DNA of 61,686 nt from an uncultured Eubacteriales bacterium. GTDB taxonomy: Bacteria > Bacillota > Clostridia > Oscillospirales > CAG-272. The stretch covers positions 1 through 61,686 of the forward strand of contig UQNQ01000008.1 of assembly GCA_900542425.1 (NCBI GenBank), given 5' to 3'. The translations under genes and the position numbers were made by a program. Below are positions 42,543 through 51,685 of the stretch, one piece after another. The notes under the pieces are model-generated. The model was not told the origin of the DNA and made no database searches. It saw nothing but the letters and a program-made list of their open reading frames with translations. Positions within the stretch are counted from its first letter, which is position 1; the number at the start of each line of letters is the position of its first letter.

Positions 42543-44990
42543 ATGAAAAAATCGAAACGGTTATTTGTGCTGATTGCCGCCGCGGTTTTACTGACAGCTG
42601 TTTTTATGCTGACAGCCAATGCGGAAGAAAGCAGCGGTATCGTATACGTCAGCAACAACTCTCTCTATCAGTATACGCTTGATGAAAATAAAAAAGCTAC
42701 AATTGTCAGCTATTCCGGCACGGAATCCAGCGTGGTTATTAACCGTATTGACGGTAAATATGCGATTGTCGGAATCGCAGACGGTGCGTTTGCGGGAAAC
42801 ACAAACATAAAAACCGTGGAACTGTATGCTTCTGTGAAAAATATCGGTAAAAATGCTTTTTACGGCTGTACTTCACTGGAAACATTCAATCTGCGCCCCA
42901 ATTCCTCGCTTGAAACCATAGAAGACGGCGCTTTCGCGGGATGCACAAAACTTACCGGGTTTTCTCTTCCCTCTTCGCTGAAAACAATCGGCAGTCAGGC
43001 GTTCTATAGCTGCTCTTCCGCCGCCATTGATTTTTCGGAAGCTACATCGCTTCAGTTTATTGGAGATTATGCGTTTGCTTTCTGCGGAACAAATGCCGCG
43101 CAAACCACAACGGTGAGTCTGCCGCAAAATCTTACCGAAATCGGATACGGCGCTTTTTACGGATGTCTGAATCTGAATGCCTTTGATATCGCCGCCGAAA
43201 ACTCCGCTTTCTCTTCGCAAGACGGTATTTTGTATAATAAAGATGGGTCTGTGCTGGTGCTCTATCCCCCTGCTCGCAGCGGCAGCTCCTTTACTGTTCC
43301 CTCCTCCGTAAAATCGATCGCCGGCGGCGCATTTGCCGGATCTCCTCTTGAACAAATCATAATCCCTAAAGGGGTTGTCGAAATCGGAGGCAGTGCGTTT
43401 TACGGATCGTCAAAGCTAAAAACGGTATCTCTTCCCGATACCTTAACAACAATCGGAAGTTATGCTTTTTTGGACTGCAAAAGTCTTGAAACGATTTCCA
43501 TTCCACAGAATACAAAAAATATCGGGACCTTTCTCTTCCGAGGCTGTTTAAAACTAACCTCCGTACAGCTTCCTTCCTCTATGACAAGCATTCCGGACGG
43601 GCTGTTTGATTCATGCACTTCCCTTGAGACCATCACGCTTCCCTCCGGAATTACGGAAATCGGACAGTTCGCTTTCAACTACTGCACTTCTTTGAAATCC
43701 ATTGATTTGCCTGACAGCGTAAAGACCATCAAGTCTTATGCATTCCGTAATTGCTCCTCGCTTGACAAAATCGACGCTTCAAAGGTAAGTTCCATCGGCG
43801 CTTTTGCCTTCCAGGCATGCTCAAAGCTCACAAGCGCCAATATTCAAAGCGCGGATGAGATCGCCTCTTATCTCTTTGAAGGCTGTTCGCTGCTTTCTGA
43901 TCTCACCTTTTCCGAATCTATCACAAAAATCGGGAACTATGCGTTTATGGGCTGTGATATGCTGACGTCTTTCACGATTCCGGAAAGCGTTGTATCCATT
44001 GGAGATTACGCATTTGCAGACTGCGGTTCTCTTACGGAAATGATCATTCCCGAAGCAGTTCAGAAGCTTGGAATGGGTGTATTTTATTCGTCCGGCGTAA
44101 CGACGGTGACCATTAAAGCACCTATTACGGTGCTGCCGGTATCTTTCTTTGACGGATGCAAAAAGCTGACCTCCGTCGACTTACCCGAAAGCCTTGAGGT
44201 AATTTCAATGGCAGCATTTTCCGAATGTGTTCTGTTAAAAAATGTTCTCTCAGACACAAGCAGGATTCGCCATGTCGGCACAGGCGCGTTTACAGGCTGC
44301 CGTGAACTGGAAACGGTCTTTTTCGGTTCAGAAGATACCGCCATTATGGCCGGCACTTATTACGGCTGCGATTCTATTACAGAGGTAACCATTCCGGAAG
44401 GCATTCAATGGATTGGTTCTTCCGCTTTTGCAAATTGTGTTTCCTTGCAAAGCGTAACATTTTCGGACACCATCGAATATATCGACCCGGGCGCATTTAC
44501 ATCCTGCGCTAAAATCGTTCGTATTACCCTTCCCGACTCTCTCCTTTCCATCGGAGACGGGGCATTTGCCGAATGCAGCAAATTAACGGAAATCGATATT
44601 CCCGACAGCGTTGTCTATGTAGGAGAAAGCGCCTTTGAAAATACACGCTGGCTCCGCAATTCCGATTCGGAATTTATTGTTGTCGGCGACGGTGTCCTTG
44701 TGCAATATACGGGGAATTCCGCGACAATTACCATACCCGAAACCGTAAAGCGGATTCCTGACTATCGATTCGCCAATGTGACAGCAGATATTGCTACCAT
44801 AACGATTCCTTCCAGTGTTGAATATATTTCAAAAAATGCATTTGCAAAGCTTGTTTCCTCCACCGATTCCTCCGGAAACACATCCAGTTCCTATCAAATG
44901 CGGTATTTTACCATCATCGGCCGCAAGGGCACCTACGCCGAAAATTTTGCCGACCATGAGTACTATACTTTCCGGGAGCTTGGAAAATAG
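42543..44990 (+). CDS. Secreted BspA-like leucine-rich repeat protein
   Basis: An 815-residue exported protein. A signal peptide (1-27, cut after A-N-A) precedes about thirty LRR_5 units of 22-24 residues of the type I-x-x-x-A-F-x-x-C-x-x-L-x-x-I-x-I-P. Two interruptions stand out: a FSSQDGILYNKDGSVLVLYP insert (near 225) and, near 710, a WLRNSDSEFIVVGDGVLVQY block. There is no cell-wall sorting signal, transmembrane tail or lipobox, so how it stays on the surface is unclear. BspA-type proteins bind host or partner-cell surfaces, but no ligand can be named. AAGGAAGG precedes the ATG. A strong terminator follows. Confidence 0.88.
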   Translation: MKKSKRLFVLIAAAVLLTAVFMLTANAEESSGIVYVSNNSLYQYTLDENKKATIVSYSGTESSVVINRIDGKYAIVGIADGAFAGNTNIKTVELYASVKNIGKNAFYGCTSLETFNLRPNSSLETIEDGAFAGCTKLTGFSLPSSLKTIGSQAFYSCSSAAIDFSEATSLQFIGDYAFAFCGTNAAQTTTVSLPQNLTEIGYGAFYGCLNLNAFDIAAENSAFSSQDGILYNKDGSVLVLYPPARSGSSFTVPSSVKSIAGGAFAGSPLEQIIIPKGVVEIGGSAFYGSSKLKTVSLPDTLTTIGSYAFLDCKSLETISIPQNTKNIGTFLFRGCLKLTSVQLPSSMTSIPDGLFDSCTSLETITLPSGITEIGQFAFNYCTSLKSIDLPDSVKTIKSYAFRNCSSLDKIDASKVSSIGAFAFQACSKLTSANIQSADEIASYLFEGCSLLSDLTFSESITKIGNYAFMGCDMLTSFTIPESVVSIGDYAFADCGSLTEMIIPEAVQKLGMGVFYSSGVTTVTIKAPITVLPVSFFDGCKKLTSVDLPESLEVISMAAFSECVLLKNVLSDTSRIRHVGTGAFTGCRELETVFFGSEDTAIMAGTYYGCDSITEVTIPEGIQWIGSSAFANCVSLQSVTFSDTIEYIDPGAFTSCAKIVRITLPDSLLSIGDGAFAECSKLTEIDIPDSVVYVGESAFENTRWLRNSDSEFIVVGDGVLVQYTGNSATITIPETVKRIPDYRFANVTADIATITIPSSVEYISKNAFAKLVSSTDSSGNTSSSYQMRYFTIIGRKGTYAENFADHEYYTFRELGK

Positions 44991-45048
44991 AGCTTACGAA
45001 AAAGACTCTCAAGACAAAGAGGGCGTCTTCTGTTTTGTAAAATGAACT

Positions 45049-45088
45049 AAAAAATCGAGAGACAAATAGTTTTGTCTCTCGATTTTTT
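45049..45088 (+). terminator. Terminator of the large LRR gene
   Basis: Arms AAAATCGAGAGACAAA and TTTGTCTCTCGATTTT with a short loop, followed by a T run. The remaining bases to 45284 have no gene. Confidence 0.9.
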
Positions 45089-45284
45089 TGCAAGAGGGAA
45101 ATCATACACTCCCTTTTCCAGAACTGCGTCATAAAGAATACACCCAATTTTCGGAATGACTATGCTGAAAAACATCAAATGAAAAGCTTTCCACGATGTT
45201 TTCTCCAGTCCTAATATCGGATGCTCCACATTCATTCCAAAAGCTTCTGTATTTTGATTCTTTCTTCACCAGTATCCCTAAGCG

Positions 45285-45320
45285 AAAAAACAAAATCCGC
45301 CACGCAAAAGCGCGGCGAAT
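45285..45320 (-). terminator. Terminator of the V-ATPase operon
   Basis: On the minus strand ATTCGCCGCGC and GCGTGGCGGAT form an 11-pair stem (two wobbles) with a TTTT loop, then TTTGTTTTTT. It begins four bases after the ntpD stop. Confidence 0.85.
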
Positions 45321-45323
45321 TTT

Positions 45324-45980
45324 CTATCTTTCGTTTTGATGATCTGCTTCGATTCGTTTCTCAAGCATCATATCCTTCACCTTCATCAGTCTCGTCGTAT
45401 TCGCTCGTTCATTTTCATCCAGCTTCATAGAAATAGAAGCAATTGCTTCCTCTAGCTGCGGAATCATGATATGCTCAAGAGCATTGACACGTCGTCTGGC
45501 TTTTTCTATTTGTTCCGAAAGAAGCGACGAGGTTTTTTCAAGCTGTGCAAGCCGTATCATATCTGACACAACGCCGGAAAGTTCAGAAACAGCACTGTCA
45601 AGCTCCGCTGAGGTAAACGCAAGTCCATATTCCGCGCTTTTTGCAGTTCCAGCAGAATAAGAAAAATACGGGACCTCTACTCCCATAATATTTCCTGTTG
45701 AAACCTCAAGTTCCGATACTGTTTTTGGAAGTATCAATGCTGCACTCATCTGTTTGGGAGAAGAAATTGCCGCGGCAGCGGAAAAGCTTTGATAAGAATT
45801 CGCAAGTGCCCTCTCAACATTCCGGCGAAGCTCTGCCGCCTCTCTGACGATATCAAGGAATTGCCGCATGAGTTCATCCCGCTTGTCGCGCATCAATTTA
45901 TGTCCGCGCCGTGCGACAGCGAGTCTGGCTTTTAATTTTTTCTGCTCCATACGGGTTGGATTGACACGCATTTCTGCCAT
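45324..45980 (-). CDS. ntpD: V-type ATPase subunit D (central stalk)
   Basis: A 218-residue protein, nearly all helix. It begins MRVNPTRMEQKKLKARLAVARRGHKLM in its first 30 residues, the usual start of subunit D, and has a long C-terminal coiled coil with RRVNALEHIMIPQLE. It forms the rotating central shaft with subunit F. It is last in the operon, 36 bases after ntpB, and AAGGAGG precedes its ATG. Confidence 0.95.
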   Translation of the reverse strand: MAEMRVNPTRMEQKKLKARLAVARRGHKLMRDKRDELMRQFLDIVREAAELRRNVERALANSYQSFSAAAAISSPKQMSAALILPKTVSELEVSTGNIMGVEVPYFSYSAGTAKSAEYGLAFTSAELDSAVSELSGVVSDMIRLAQLEKTSSLLSEQIEKARRRVNALEHIMIPQLEEAIASISMKLDENERANTTRLMKVKDMMLEKRIEADHQNER

Positions 45981-46016
45981 GGAAAATTTCCTCCTTTCTT
46001 TGCATTCCGCTTTCTG

Positions 46017-47387
46017 TTATTCAGGCATATACCGGTCAAGGAATTCCGGTTTGATTCTTTTTAACTCACTTCTCGGAAAGATAGAAAGAAGCTTCCATCC
46101 AAGATCCAACGTTTCTTCGATCGTTCGGTTTTCATCAAAGCCCTGACCTACATAACGGCGTTCAAATTCATCTGCAAATTTCGCATACAGTCGGTCCATC
46201 GGCGTCAACGCCGCCTCTCCAAGAACAACCATCAGCTCCTTGGCCTCTTTGCCGCGCGCATAACAGGAAAACAGCTGGTTCATAGTACCGGCATGATCCT
46301 CGCGCGTTTTCCCATCACCGATTCCTTTGTCTTTCAGACGCGAAAGAGATGGCAATACATCCACAGGAGGCAAGATACCCTTGCGATAAAGATCACGTGA
46401 GAGAATAATCTGACCTTCCGTGATATATCCCGTCAAATCAGGGATCGGATGCGTCTTATCGTCTTCCGGCATCGTCAAAATCGGAATCATCGTAATGGAT
46501 CCCTCAGAGCCGGCTTTTCTTCCCGCACGTTCATACATGGTAGCAAGATCCGTATACAAATATCCCGGATATCCGCGCCGTCCCGGCACCTCTTTGCGCG
46601 CGGAAGAAACTTCCCGCAGTGCTTCGGCGTAGTTTGTAATATCAGTGATGATAACAAGAACATGCATATTTTTTTCAAATGCGAGATATTCTGCCGCTGT
46701 GAGCGCCATACGCGGCGTTGAAATTCTCTCAATCGCGGCGTCGGACGCAAGGTTGATAAACAGAACGGTATGATCAAGCGCGCCGGTGCGTGCGAAATCC
46801 TCGATAAAAAAGTCCGCTTCTTCAAACGTAATACCCACCGCAGCAAATACAACAGCAAAACCTGCGTCCGAACCGCGGACACGTGCTTGTCTTGCAATCT
46901 GTGCCGCAAGCTTTGCATGCGGCAATCCGGATGCCGAAAAAATCGGCAGCTTTTGCCCGCGAACCAACGTATTCAGTCCGTCAATGGTCGAAATGCCGGT
47001 CTGAATAAATTCCGACGGATATTTTCTCGCCGCAGGGTTGATCGGAGTTCCATTGATGTCGGCAAGCTTATCCGGTATGATTTCAGGTCCGCCGTCAATG
47101 GGTTTCCCCATTCCAGAAAATACACGTCCCAGCATATTTTCGGATACGCCGAGGGTTGCTCCATGCCCGAGGAAACGCACCTTATCGGTAGACAGGTTGA
47201 TCCCTGCCGAACTTTCAAACAGCTGTACCAGCACGTCCGTTCCGTTTACCTCCAAAACACGGCAACGACGGAGTGACCCGTCCGCAAGTTCAATTTCACC
47301 CAGTTCATCGTATTTGACACCCGAAACCCCCCGCACCAGCATCAGAGGTCCTGCAACTTCTTCAATGGTTTTGTATTCTTTGATCAT
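46017..47387 (-). CDS. ntpB: V-type ATPase subunit B
   Basis: A 456-residue non-catalytic subunit of the V1 hexamer. It begins MIKEYKTIEEVAGPLM and contains FSASGLPHAKLAAQIARQA in place of the P-loop, ISTPRMALTAAEYLA and a conserved DLATMYERAGR segment. It alternates with subunit A in the ring. The ATG is chosen with GGGGG just upstream; it lies 11 bases after the ntpA stop. Confidence 0.96.
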   Translation of the reverse strand: MIKEYKTIEEVAGPLMLVRGVSGVKYDELGEIELADGSLRRCRVLEVNGTDVLVQLFESSAGINLSTDKVRFLGHGATLGVSENMLGRVFSGMGKPIDGGPEIIPDKLADINGTPINPAARKYPSEFIQTGISTIDGLNTLVRGQKLPIFSASGLPHAKLAAQIARQARVRGSDAGFAVVFAAVGITFEEADFFIEDFARTGALDHTVLFINLASDAAIERISTPRMALTAAEYLAFEKNMHVLVIITDITNYAEALREVSSARKEVPGRRGYPGYLYTDLATMYERAGRKAGSEGSITMIPILTMPEDDKTHPIPDLTGYITEGQIILSRDLYRKGILPPVDVLPSLSRLKDKGIGDGKTREDHAGTMNQLFSCYARGKEAKELMVVLGEAALTPMDRLYAKFADEFERRYVGQGFDENRTIEETLDLGWKLLSIFPRSELKRIKPEFLDRYMPE

Positions 47388-47398
47388 ATCGAACCCCC

Positions 47399-49156
47399 TC
47401 ACAGACGAAGAATTTGATCGATTTCGGCATCAATCGCGCGGTCAATCTCTTCAAAATCGGAAACATAGGTATCATCCGGCGCACTTTTGGCACGCCCGAT
47501 TTTTTCTCTGACATTCATCTCGGCAAGCGCCTCCGCACTTGCGCCCTTTTCAATCGCGGCAAGCGATTTGGTATAATAAGAAAGGATCAGCAAAAGCAGC
47601 CGGTATTGCTTATCGAGCGGCGTATAAGAATCATATTCATCAAAAGCATTCTGCTGGAGGAAATCCTCCCGTAGAGAACGCGCCGCTTCCAGTGTCAGTC
47701 GTTCTTTTGGAGAAAGTGCGTCCGCTCCAACGAGTTTTACAATCTCATCAAGCTCACTTTCCGCCTGTAAAAGCCGCATTGCCTCTGCAGTCGCTTCGGA
47801 AAAACCGCGTCCTACATGCTCTCTGAACCACGGCTCCAGTCTGTCTTTATATAGGGAGTAGGAAGTAAGCCAGTTAATCGCCGGGAAATGACGGCGGTAA
47901 GCAAGATTTGCTTCCAATCCCCAGAATACCTTAACAATTCGCAGCGTCGCCTGCGTAACCGGTTCAGAAAGGTCTCCACCCTGCGGGGAAACTGCGCCGA
48001 TAGCGGAAAGCGTGCCCTCTCTGCCATCTTTTCCAAGACAGATGACGCGACCTGCCCGCTCATAGAACTGCGCAAGCCTTGACGTCAGATATGCGGGATA
48101 TCCCTCTTCGCCGGGCATTTCTTCCAATCGTCCCGACATTTCCCGCAGAGCCTCCGCCCATCTGGAAGAGGAATCGGCGATAACCGCCACGGAATATCCC
48201 ATATCACGGAAATATTCGGCAATGGTAATTCCGGTATAAATCGACGCCTCACGTGCCGCAACCGGCATATCGGAGGTGTTCGCAATCAAAACCGTACGTT
48301 TCATAATAGAATGTCCCGTATGAGGATCGCGAAGCTCAGGGAATTCCCTCAGAACGTCGGTCATCTCGTTGCCCCGTTCGCCGCATCCGATATATATAAC
48401 CAAGTCTACATTGCTCCACTTAGCAAGCTGATGCTGAACAACCGTCTTGCCGGAGCCAAATGGTCCCGGCACACATGCCGTTCCCCCTTTTGCAATCGGG
48501 AACATTGCGTCAATCACACGCTGCCCAGTTACCATAAGTTCCTCCGGCGCAAGCTTCTTCGCGTATGCACGCGCACGGCGAACAGGCCATTTACACATCA
48601 GAGAAATCCCTTTTTCTCCATGCTCCGAAGCGATCCTGCAAACGGTCTCGGTAACAGTAAAATCTCCTTCGGAAATTTCAGTGACCGTCCCCTGAACTCC
48701 AGCGGGAACCAAGATTTTATGGAGTACAAGCTCAGTTTCCGCAACAGTTCCTACAATATCCCCCGGTACAACAGTGTCTCCTGCTTTCACACAAGGAACA
48801 AAATGCCATATTTTTTCTCTATCCAGCGCAGGCTCAGAAATTCCCCTTGTAATATTGGAACCGTATTTTCCGAAAATGGTTTCCAAAGGACGCTGAATCC
48901 CATCATAAATATTGGTCACAAGTCCCGGCCCGAGCTCAACGGAAAGCGGCTCACCGGTCGAAACGACACGGTCACCGAATCCAAGTCCTGCCGTTTCCTC
49001 ATACACCTGAATCGACGCCCGGTCCCCGTGCATTTCAATAATTTCACCAATAAGTCCCGCTTCGCCGATTCTGACAACGTCAAACATATTGGCGTCTCTC
49101 ATACCGCCTGCCACAACAAGCGGACCCGATACCTTGATAATTTTTCCTTCAGCCAT
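47399..49156 (-). CDS. ntpA: V-type ATPase subunit A (catalytic)
   Basis: A 585-residue catalytic subunit that hydrolyses or makes ATP. The P-loop is GPFGSGKTVVQHQ near residue 230. Other family marks are CGERGNEMTDVL, the SSRWAEALRE block and the non-homologous insert that distinguishes A from F-type beta. It is the largest of the soluble subunits and follows ntpG by 48 bases. Confidence 0.97.
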   Translation of the reverse strand: MAEGKIIKVSGPLVVAGGMRDANMFDVVRIGEAGLIGEIIEMHGDRASIQVYEETAGLGFGDRVVSTGEPLSVELGPGLVTNIYDGIQRPLETIFGKYGSNITRGISEPALDREKIWHFVPCVKAGDTVVPGDIVGTVAETELVLHKILVPAGVQGTVTEISEGDFTVTETVCRIASEHGEKGISLMCKWPVRRARAYAKKLAPEELMVTGQRVIDAMFPIAKGGTACVPGPFGSGKTVVQHQLAKWSNVDLVIYIGCGERGNEMTDVLREFPELRDPHTGHSIMKRTVLIANTSDMPVAAREASIYTGITIAEYFRDMGYSVAVIADSSSRWAEALREMSGRLEEMPGEEGYPAYLTSRLAQFYERAGRVICLGKDGREGTLSAIGAVSPQGGDLSEPVTQATLRIVKVFWGLEANLAYRRHFPAINWLTSYSLYKDRLEPWFREHVGRGFSEATAEAMRLLQAESELDEIVKLVGADALSPKERLTLEAARSLREDFLQQNAFDEYDSYTPLDKQYRLLLLILSYYTKSLAAIEKGASAEALAEMNVREKIGRAKSAPDDTYVSDFEEIDRAIDAEIDQILRL

Positions 49157-49204
49157 GTTTGAAGCAACTTCCCTTTCCGCGCGGAAACATACCGCGCTTT
49201 TGTC

Positions 49205-49531
49205 TTATGTCCTCTCAGGACCGAACAGAATATCCGCTCCTACCGCACGAATCACGCTGTTGCGTATATTGGTCATACCTACGCCGGCCGTTCCGTCCTT
49301 TGACGGGATGAGAACAACCGCAGGCATAGCAAGCGCCCGATATCGTTCGATATCCGCGCCGATACCGTCCGCAAGATCTTCTGTAATAAAAATAATCGCA
49401 TAGTTTTCCTTTGCAAGGGTATGAAGCGTTTGTGCCGCCTGTTCCGGGCAGGTAACCGGAAAAACCGAAAAGCCTGCCGTCAAAAAGCCAAGAACACTGT
49501 CTCCCTCGCCTATAATTCCGATTTTATACAT
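49205..49531 (-). CDS. ntpG: V-type ATPase subunit F (central stalk)
   Basis: A 108-residue protein beginning MYKIGIIGEGDSVLGFLTAGF, then FITEDLADGIG, as is typical of subunit F, encoded by ntpG in Enterococcus hirae. With subunit D it forms the rotor shaft. The ATG is chosen because the upstream in-frame codons lie inside ntpC; the two genes overlap by eight bases. Confidence 0.92.
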   Translation of the reverse strand: MYKIGIIGEGDSVLGFLTAGFSVFPVTCPEQAAQTLHTLAKENYAIIFITEDLADGIGADIERYRALAMPAVVLIPSKDGTAGVGMTNIRNSVIRAVGADILFGPERT

Positions 49532-50498
49532 AAACCGCGCGCAGCCTCTCTTTGATTTTCTCACCTGCATCTCCCGCTATTCTTCCGGCAAATATCAGAC
49601 GCAGATTTCGAACTTCTGCTTCATATGCAAGCAGATAGCCAACAAGTCTTGCCCCTCCAAAATAAGAGGCTTTGTACGGAGCAATCTGCTTCATCTCAAA
49701 TCTGTCGAGTACCCGTTCCAGTTCCGCTGCGTTTTTCGCGGAAAGGATATCTTCCACAGCAGATTCAAGCAGTGTTCCGCGAAAGGCATCCGATGTAAAT
49801 ACGCCGGCGGAAAAGCATGCGGCAAGCCGCTCCCAAGTTACGGAGCCTCCCACAAGAAACGCCGCCCCAAAACGACGGATATCGGTCCCCCAAAGACGCG
49901 CGCAGATGATGACATTGAGAATATCGATTCTACGCGCCGTATATTCTAGAAGCTCCGGAATTCCTGAACGAAGCGCCGCTTCCCTCATATCCGCAAAACA
50001 AGCAGCATCAAGCGGCATATCAATATCCGAAGGATCGGATGTCTTGGGATAGGTTTCCATCGCCTGCACCGCAGCCTTTGCCATATGAGTGGGATAAAGT
50101 GAAAAATCATTCTCCCGCAAGGAACTCTTTGCTTTTTCCGGCGGTACAGTGCCAAGTTCCGAAAGGAACTCATCCGGCCGGAAGCTGGAACGAAACATGC
50201 ATTTGATAACCGCTTTCAAATTCAAGCAGTCATATGGATACCGAAGAGCATCAAAAACGGAGGGATCCTTCACCGTTTCACAGACGGTATCAAAAGCTTC
50301 TTTCATGCGGATATCGAGCATCTCAGCAAGGTTTTTTCTTTCATCTCCCGAATATCCAAAAGATAACAACATCTGCCGTTCCGCTCCGGCAGGCGCAAAT
50401 ATCAGTTTGTCATATTGCTCCTGTGAAAGAATCGAGCGCTCCAGCGCGGCGATTCTTGCAGCAGCATAAATATAGTCGTTTTGCCGCAATTCTGACAA
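49524..50498 (-). CDS. ntpC: V-type ATPase subunit C
   Basis: A 324-residue helical protein of the AC39/subunit C family. It links the central rotor to the membrane ring (the socket for the DF stalk). It begins with YIYAAARIAALERSIL, contains YDCLNLKAVIKCMF near residue 90, and ends in FAGRIAGDAGEKIKERLR. GGAGGGGG lies upstream on the minus strand. The sequence is moderately diverged from Enterococcus. Confidence 0.92.
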   Translation of the reverse strand: MSELRQNDYIYAAARIAALERSILSQEQYDKLIFAPAGAERQMLLSFGYSGDERKNLAEMLDIRMKEAFDTVCETVKDPSVFDALRYPYDCLNLKAVIKCMFRSSFRPDEFLSELGTVPPEKAKSSLRENDFSLYPTHMAKAAVQAMETYPKTSDPSDIDMPLDAACFADMREAALRSGIPELLEYTARRIDILNVIICARLWGTDIRRFGAAFLVGGSVTWERLAACFSAGVFTSDAFRGTLLESAVEDILSAKNAAELERVLDRFEMKQIAPYKASYFGGARLVGYLLAYEAEVRNLRLIFAGRIAGDAGEKIKERLRAVYV

Positions 50499-50524
50499 CG
50501 AAAGCCCCCTCCTTTCCGTTATAC

Positions 50525-51109
50525 TTACCCCTCTTTGGCAAATAAAATTTCCGCAACGCGGGGTGAAAGAACGTCATAACGGTCAAAAATCAGTTTGGAC
50601 GGTGTACAGTCAATTTCAAGCGTATCCGAGCAAAGCAGAAACCCTGCTACAAGCTCGTCTCTTGTTTCTGTTTTTCCGACGGCGGAAACACCCGCCGCCC
50701 GAATCAGTGCGTCTCCTGTAACCGGATGCGTCGCGGGAACAACAAGTGTTAGGTCAGCATCCTCGGGAAATTCACGCACAGCGGCAGCAAGCATCGGCGC
50801 CATGATGGAAAGATACCGATGCTCCTCCATCGAAACAAAGCTTTCCGCCGCCATCTCAAAAGCATGTTTGACAAGCGCGCTCTTCGTTTCAGATAAAACT
50901 CCCCGGGATACAGAAATTGCCGCAGAATGCCCGCGCTGTAATTCTTTCTCTGAAATCTGTGACGCTTTTTCCGCCGCGTCTTTTTCCACTTTCCTCAAAG
51001 ACACAAGATGTGCTGCGGCAAGTTCTCCAAGCTCTTTTTCAAACGCAGCATTTAAAACAGCAAGTTCTCCCTCAACATCCGATTCAATCCGATGGATAAT
51101 GGCTTCCAT
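50525..51109 (-). CDS. ntpE: V-type ATPase subunit E (peripheral stalk)
   Basis: A 194-residue protein. Residues 1-85 form a charged coiled coil (MEAIIHRIESDVEGE start), and the C-terminal half is a small globular domain ending SPRVAEILFAKEG. It pairs with the G/NtpF-type subunit to form the outer stalk. The chosen ATG has GGAG six bases upstream; an in-frame ATG six codons earlier has no good site. Confidence 0.9.
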   Translation of the reverse strand: MEAIIHRIESDVEGELAVLNAAFEKELGELAAAHLVSLRKVEKDAAEKASQISEKELQRGHSAAISVSRGVLSETKSALVKHAFEMAAESFVSMEEHRYLSIMAPMLAAAVREFPEDADLTLVVPATHPVTGDALIRAAGVSAVGKTETRDELVAGFLLCSDTLEIDCTPSKLIFDRYDVLSPRVAEILFAKEG

Positions 51110-51142
51110 TCCTTTCTCCGTGTTCATATGGCACACCCGGAC

Positions 51143-51640
51143 TCAGAACGACAGAACAAGAAGAATGGAAATGAGGAAAGCGAGGATTGCATACATCTCA
51201 ACAAGCGCCGCAGAAATAATTGCCTTTCCGACCGCCTCGGGACGCTTGGCAAGTACGGAAACCCCTGCCGTCGCCACACGCGCCTGTTTGATGGCGGATA
51301 CCCAGCCGCCGAGCGCGATCGGCAGAGCGGCACAGAACAGATACATGCCTTGACCGACGGTAAGTTCCGCAGGAGTTCCCGACATGATGTTCAGTTTTAC
51401 CACTGCAATCAGGAATGCAATGACAAAGCCGTAAATGCCTTGCGTAGCAGGCAACGCCTGCAATACCATTGCCTTTCCGAACTTAGATGGATCCTCGGTA
51501 AGAAGTCCCGCGGAAGCTTCACTTACCATACCGACGCCTTTGGCAGAGCCAAAGCCGGAAAACGCAACCGCAAGCACTGCGCCGAGCAGCGCAAGATTGG
51601 TCCCTGTGAAAATGGTACTCAGAAATTCAGTAAATGTCAT
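51143..51640 (-). CDS. ntpK: V-type ATPase subunit K (ion-translocating ring)
   Basis: A 165-residue four-helix proteolipid, two hairpins fused. The first hairpin has L63, T66 and Q67 in LPATQG; the second has Q119 in IKQARVA and the ion-binding E148 in ALVEMY. These match the Na+ ligands of Enterococcus hirae NtpK (L61, T64, Q65, Q110, E139) with exactly conserved spacing within each half. The ring is therefore predicted to carry Na+. The start is the ATG behind AGAAAGGCG; a twelve-codon longer form is less likely. Confidence 0.95.
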   Translation of the reverse strand: MTFTEFLSTIFTGTNLALLGAVLAVAFSGFGSAKGVGMVSEASAGLLTEDPSKFGKAMVLQALPATQGIYGFVIAFLIAVVKLNIMSGTPAELTVGQGMYLFCAALPIALGGWVSAIKQARVATAGVSVLAKRPEAVGKAIISAALVEMYAILAFLISILLVLSF

Positions 51641-51685
51641 AAAATCGCCTTTCTGACCATAAGTAAGGTCTTTCAAAATTTTTTA

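Noticed and set aside
48311..49162. A 283-codon open frame on the plus strand
   Set aside because: It lies entirely antisense to the strongly conserved ntpA gene and its product resembles nothing.
50595..51353. A 252-codon open frame on the plus strand, rich in Ser and Ala
   Set aside because: It is antisense to ntpE and ntpK and is a by-product of their codon use.
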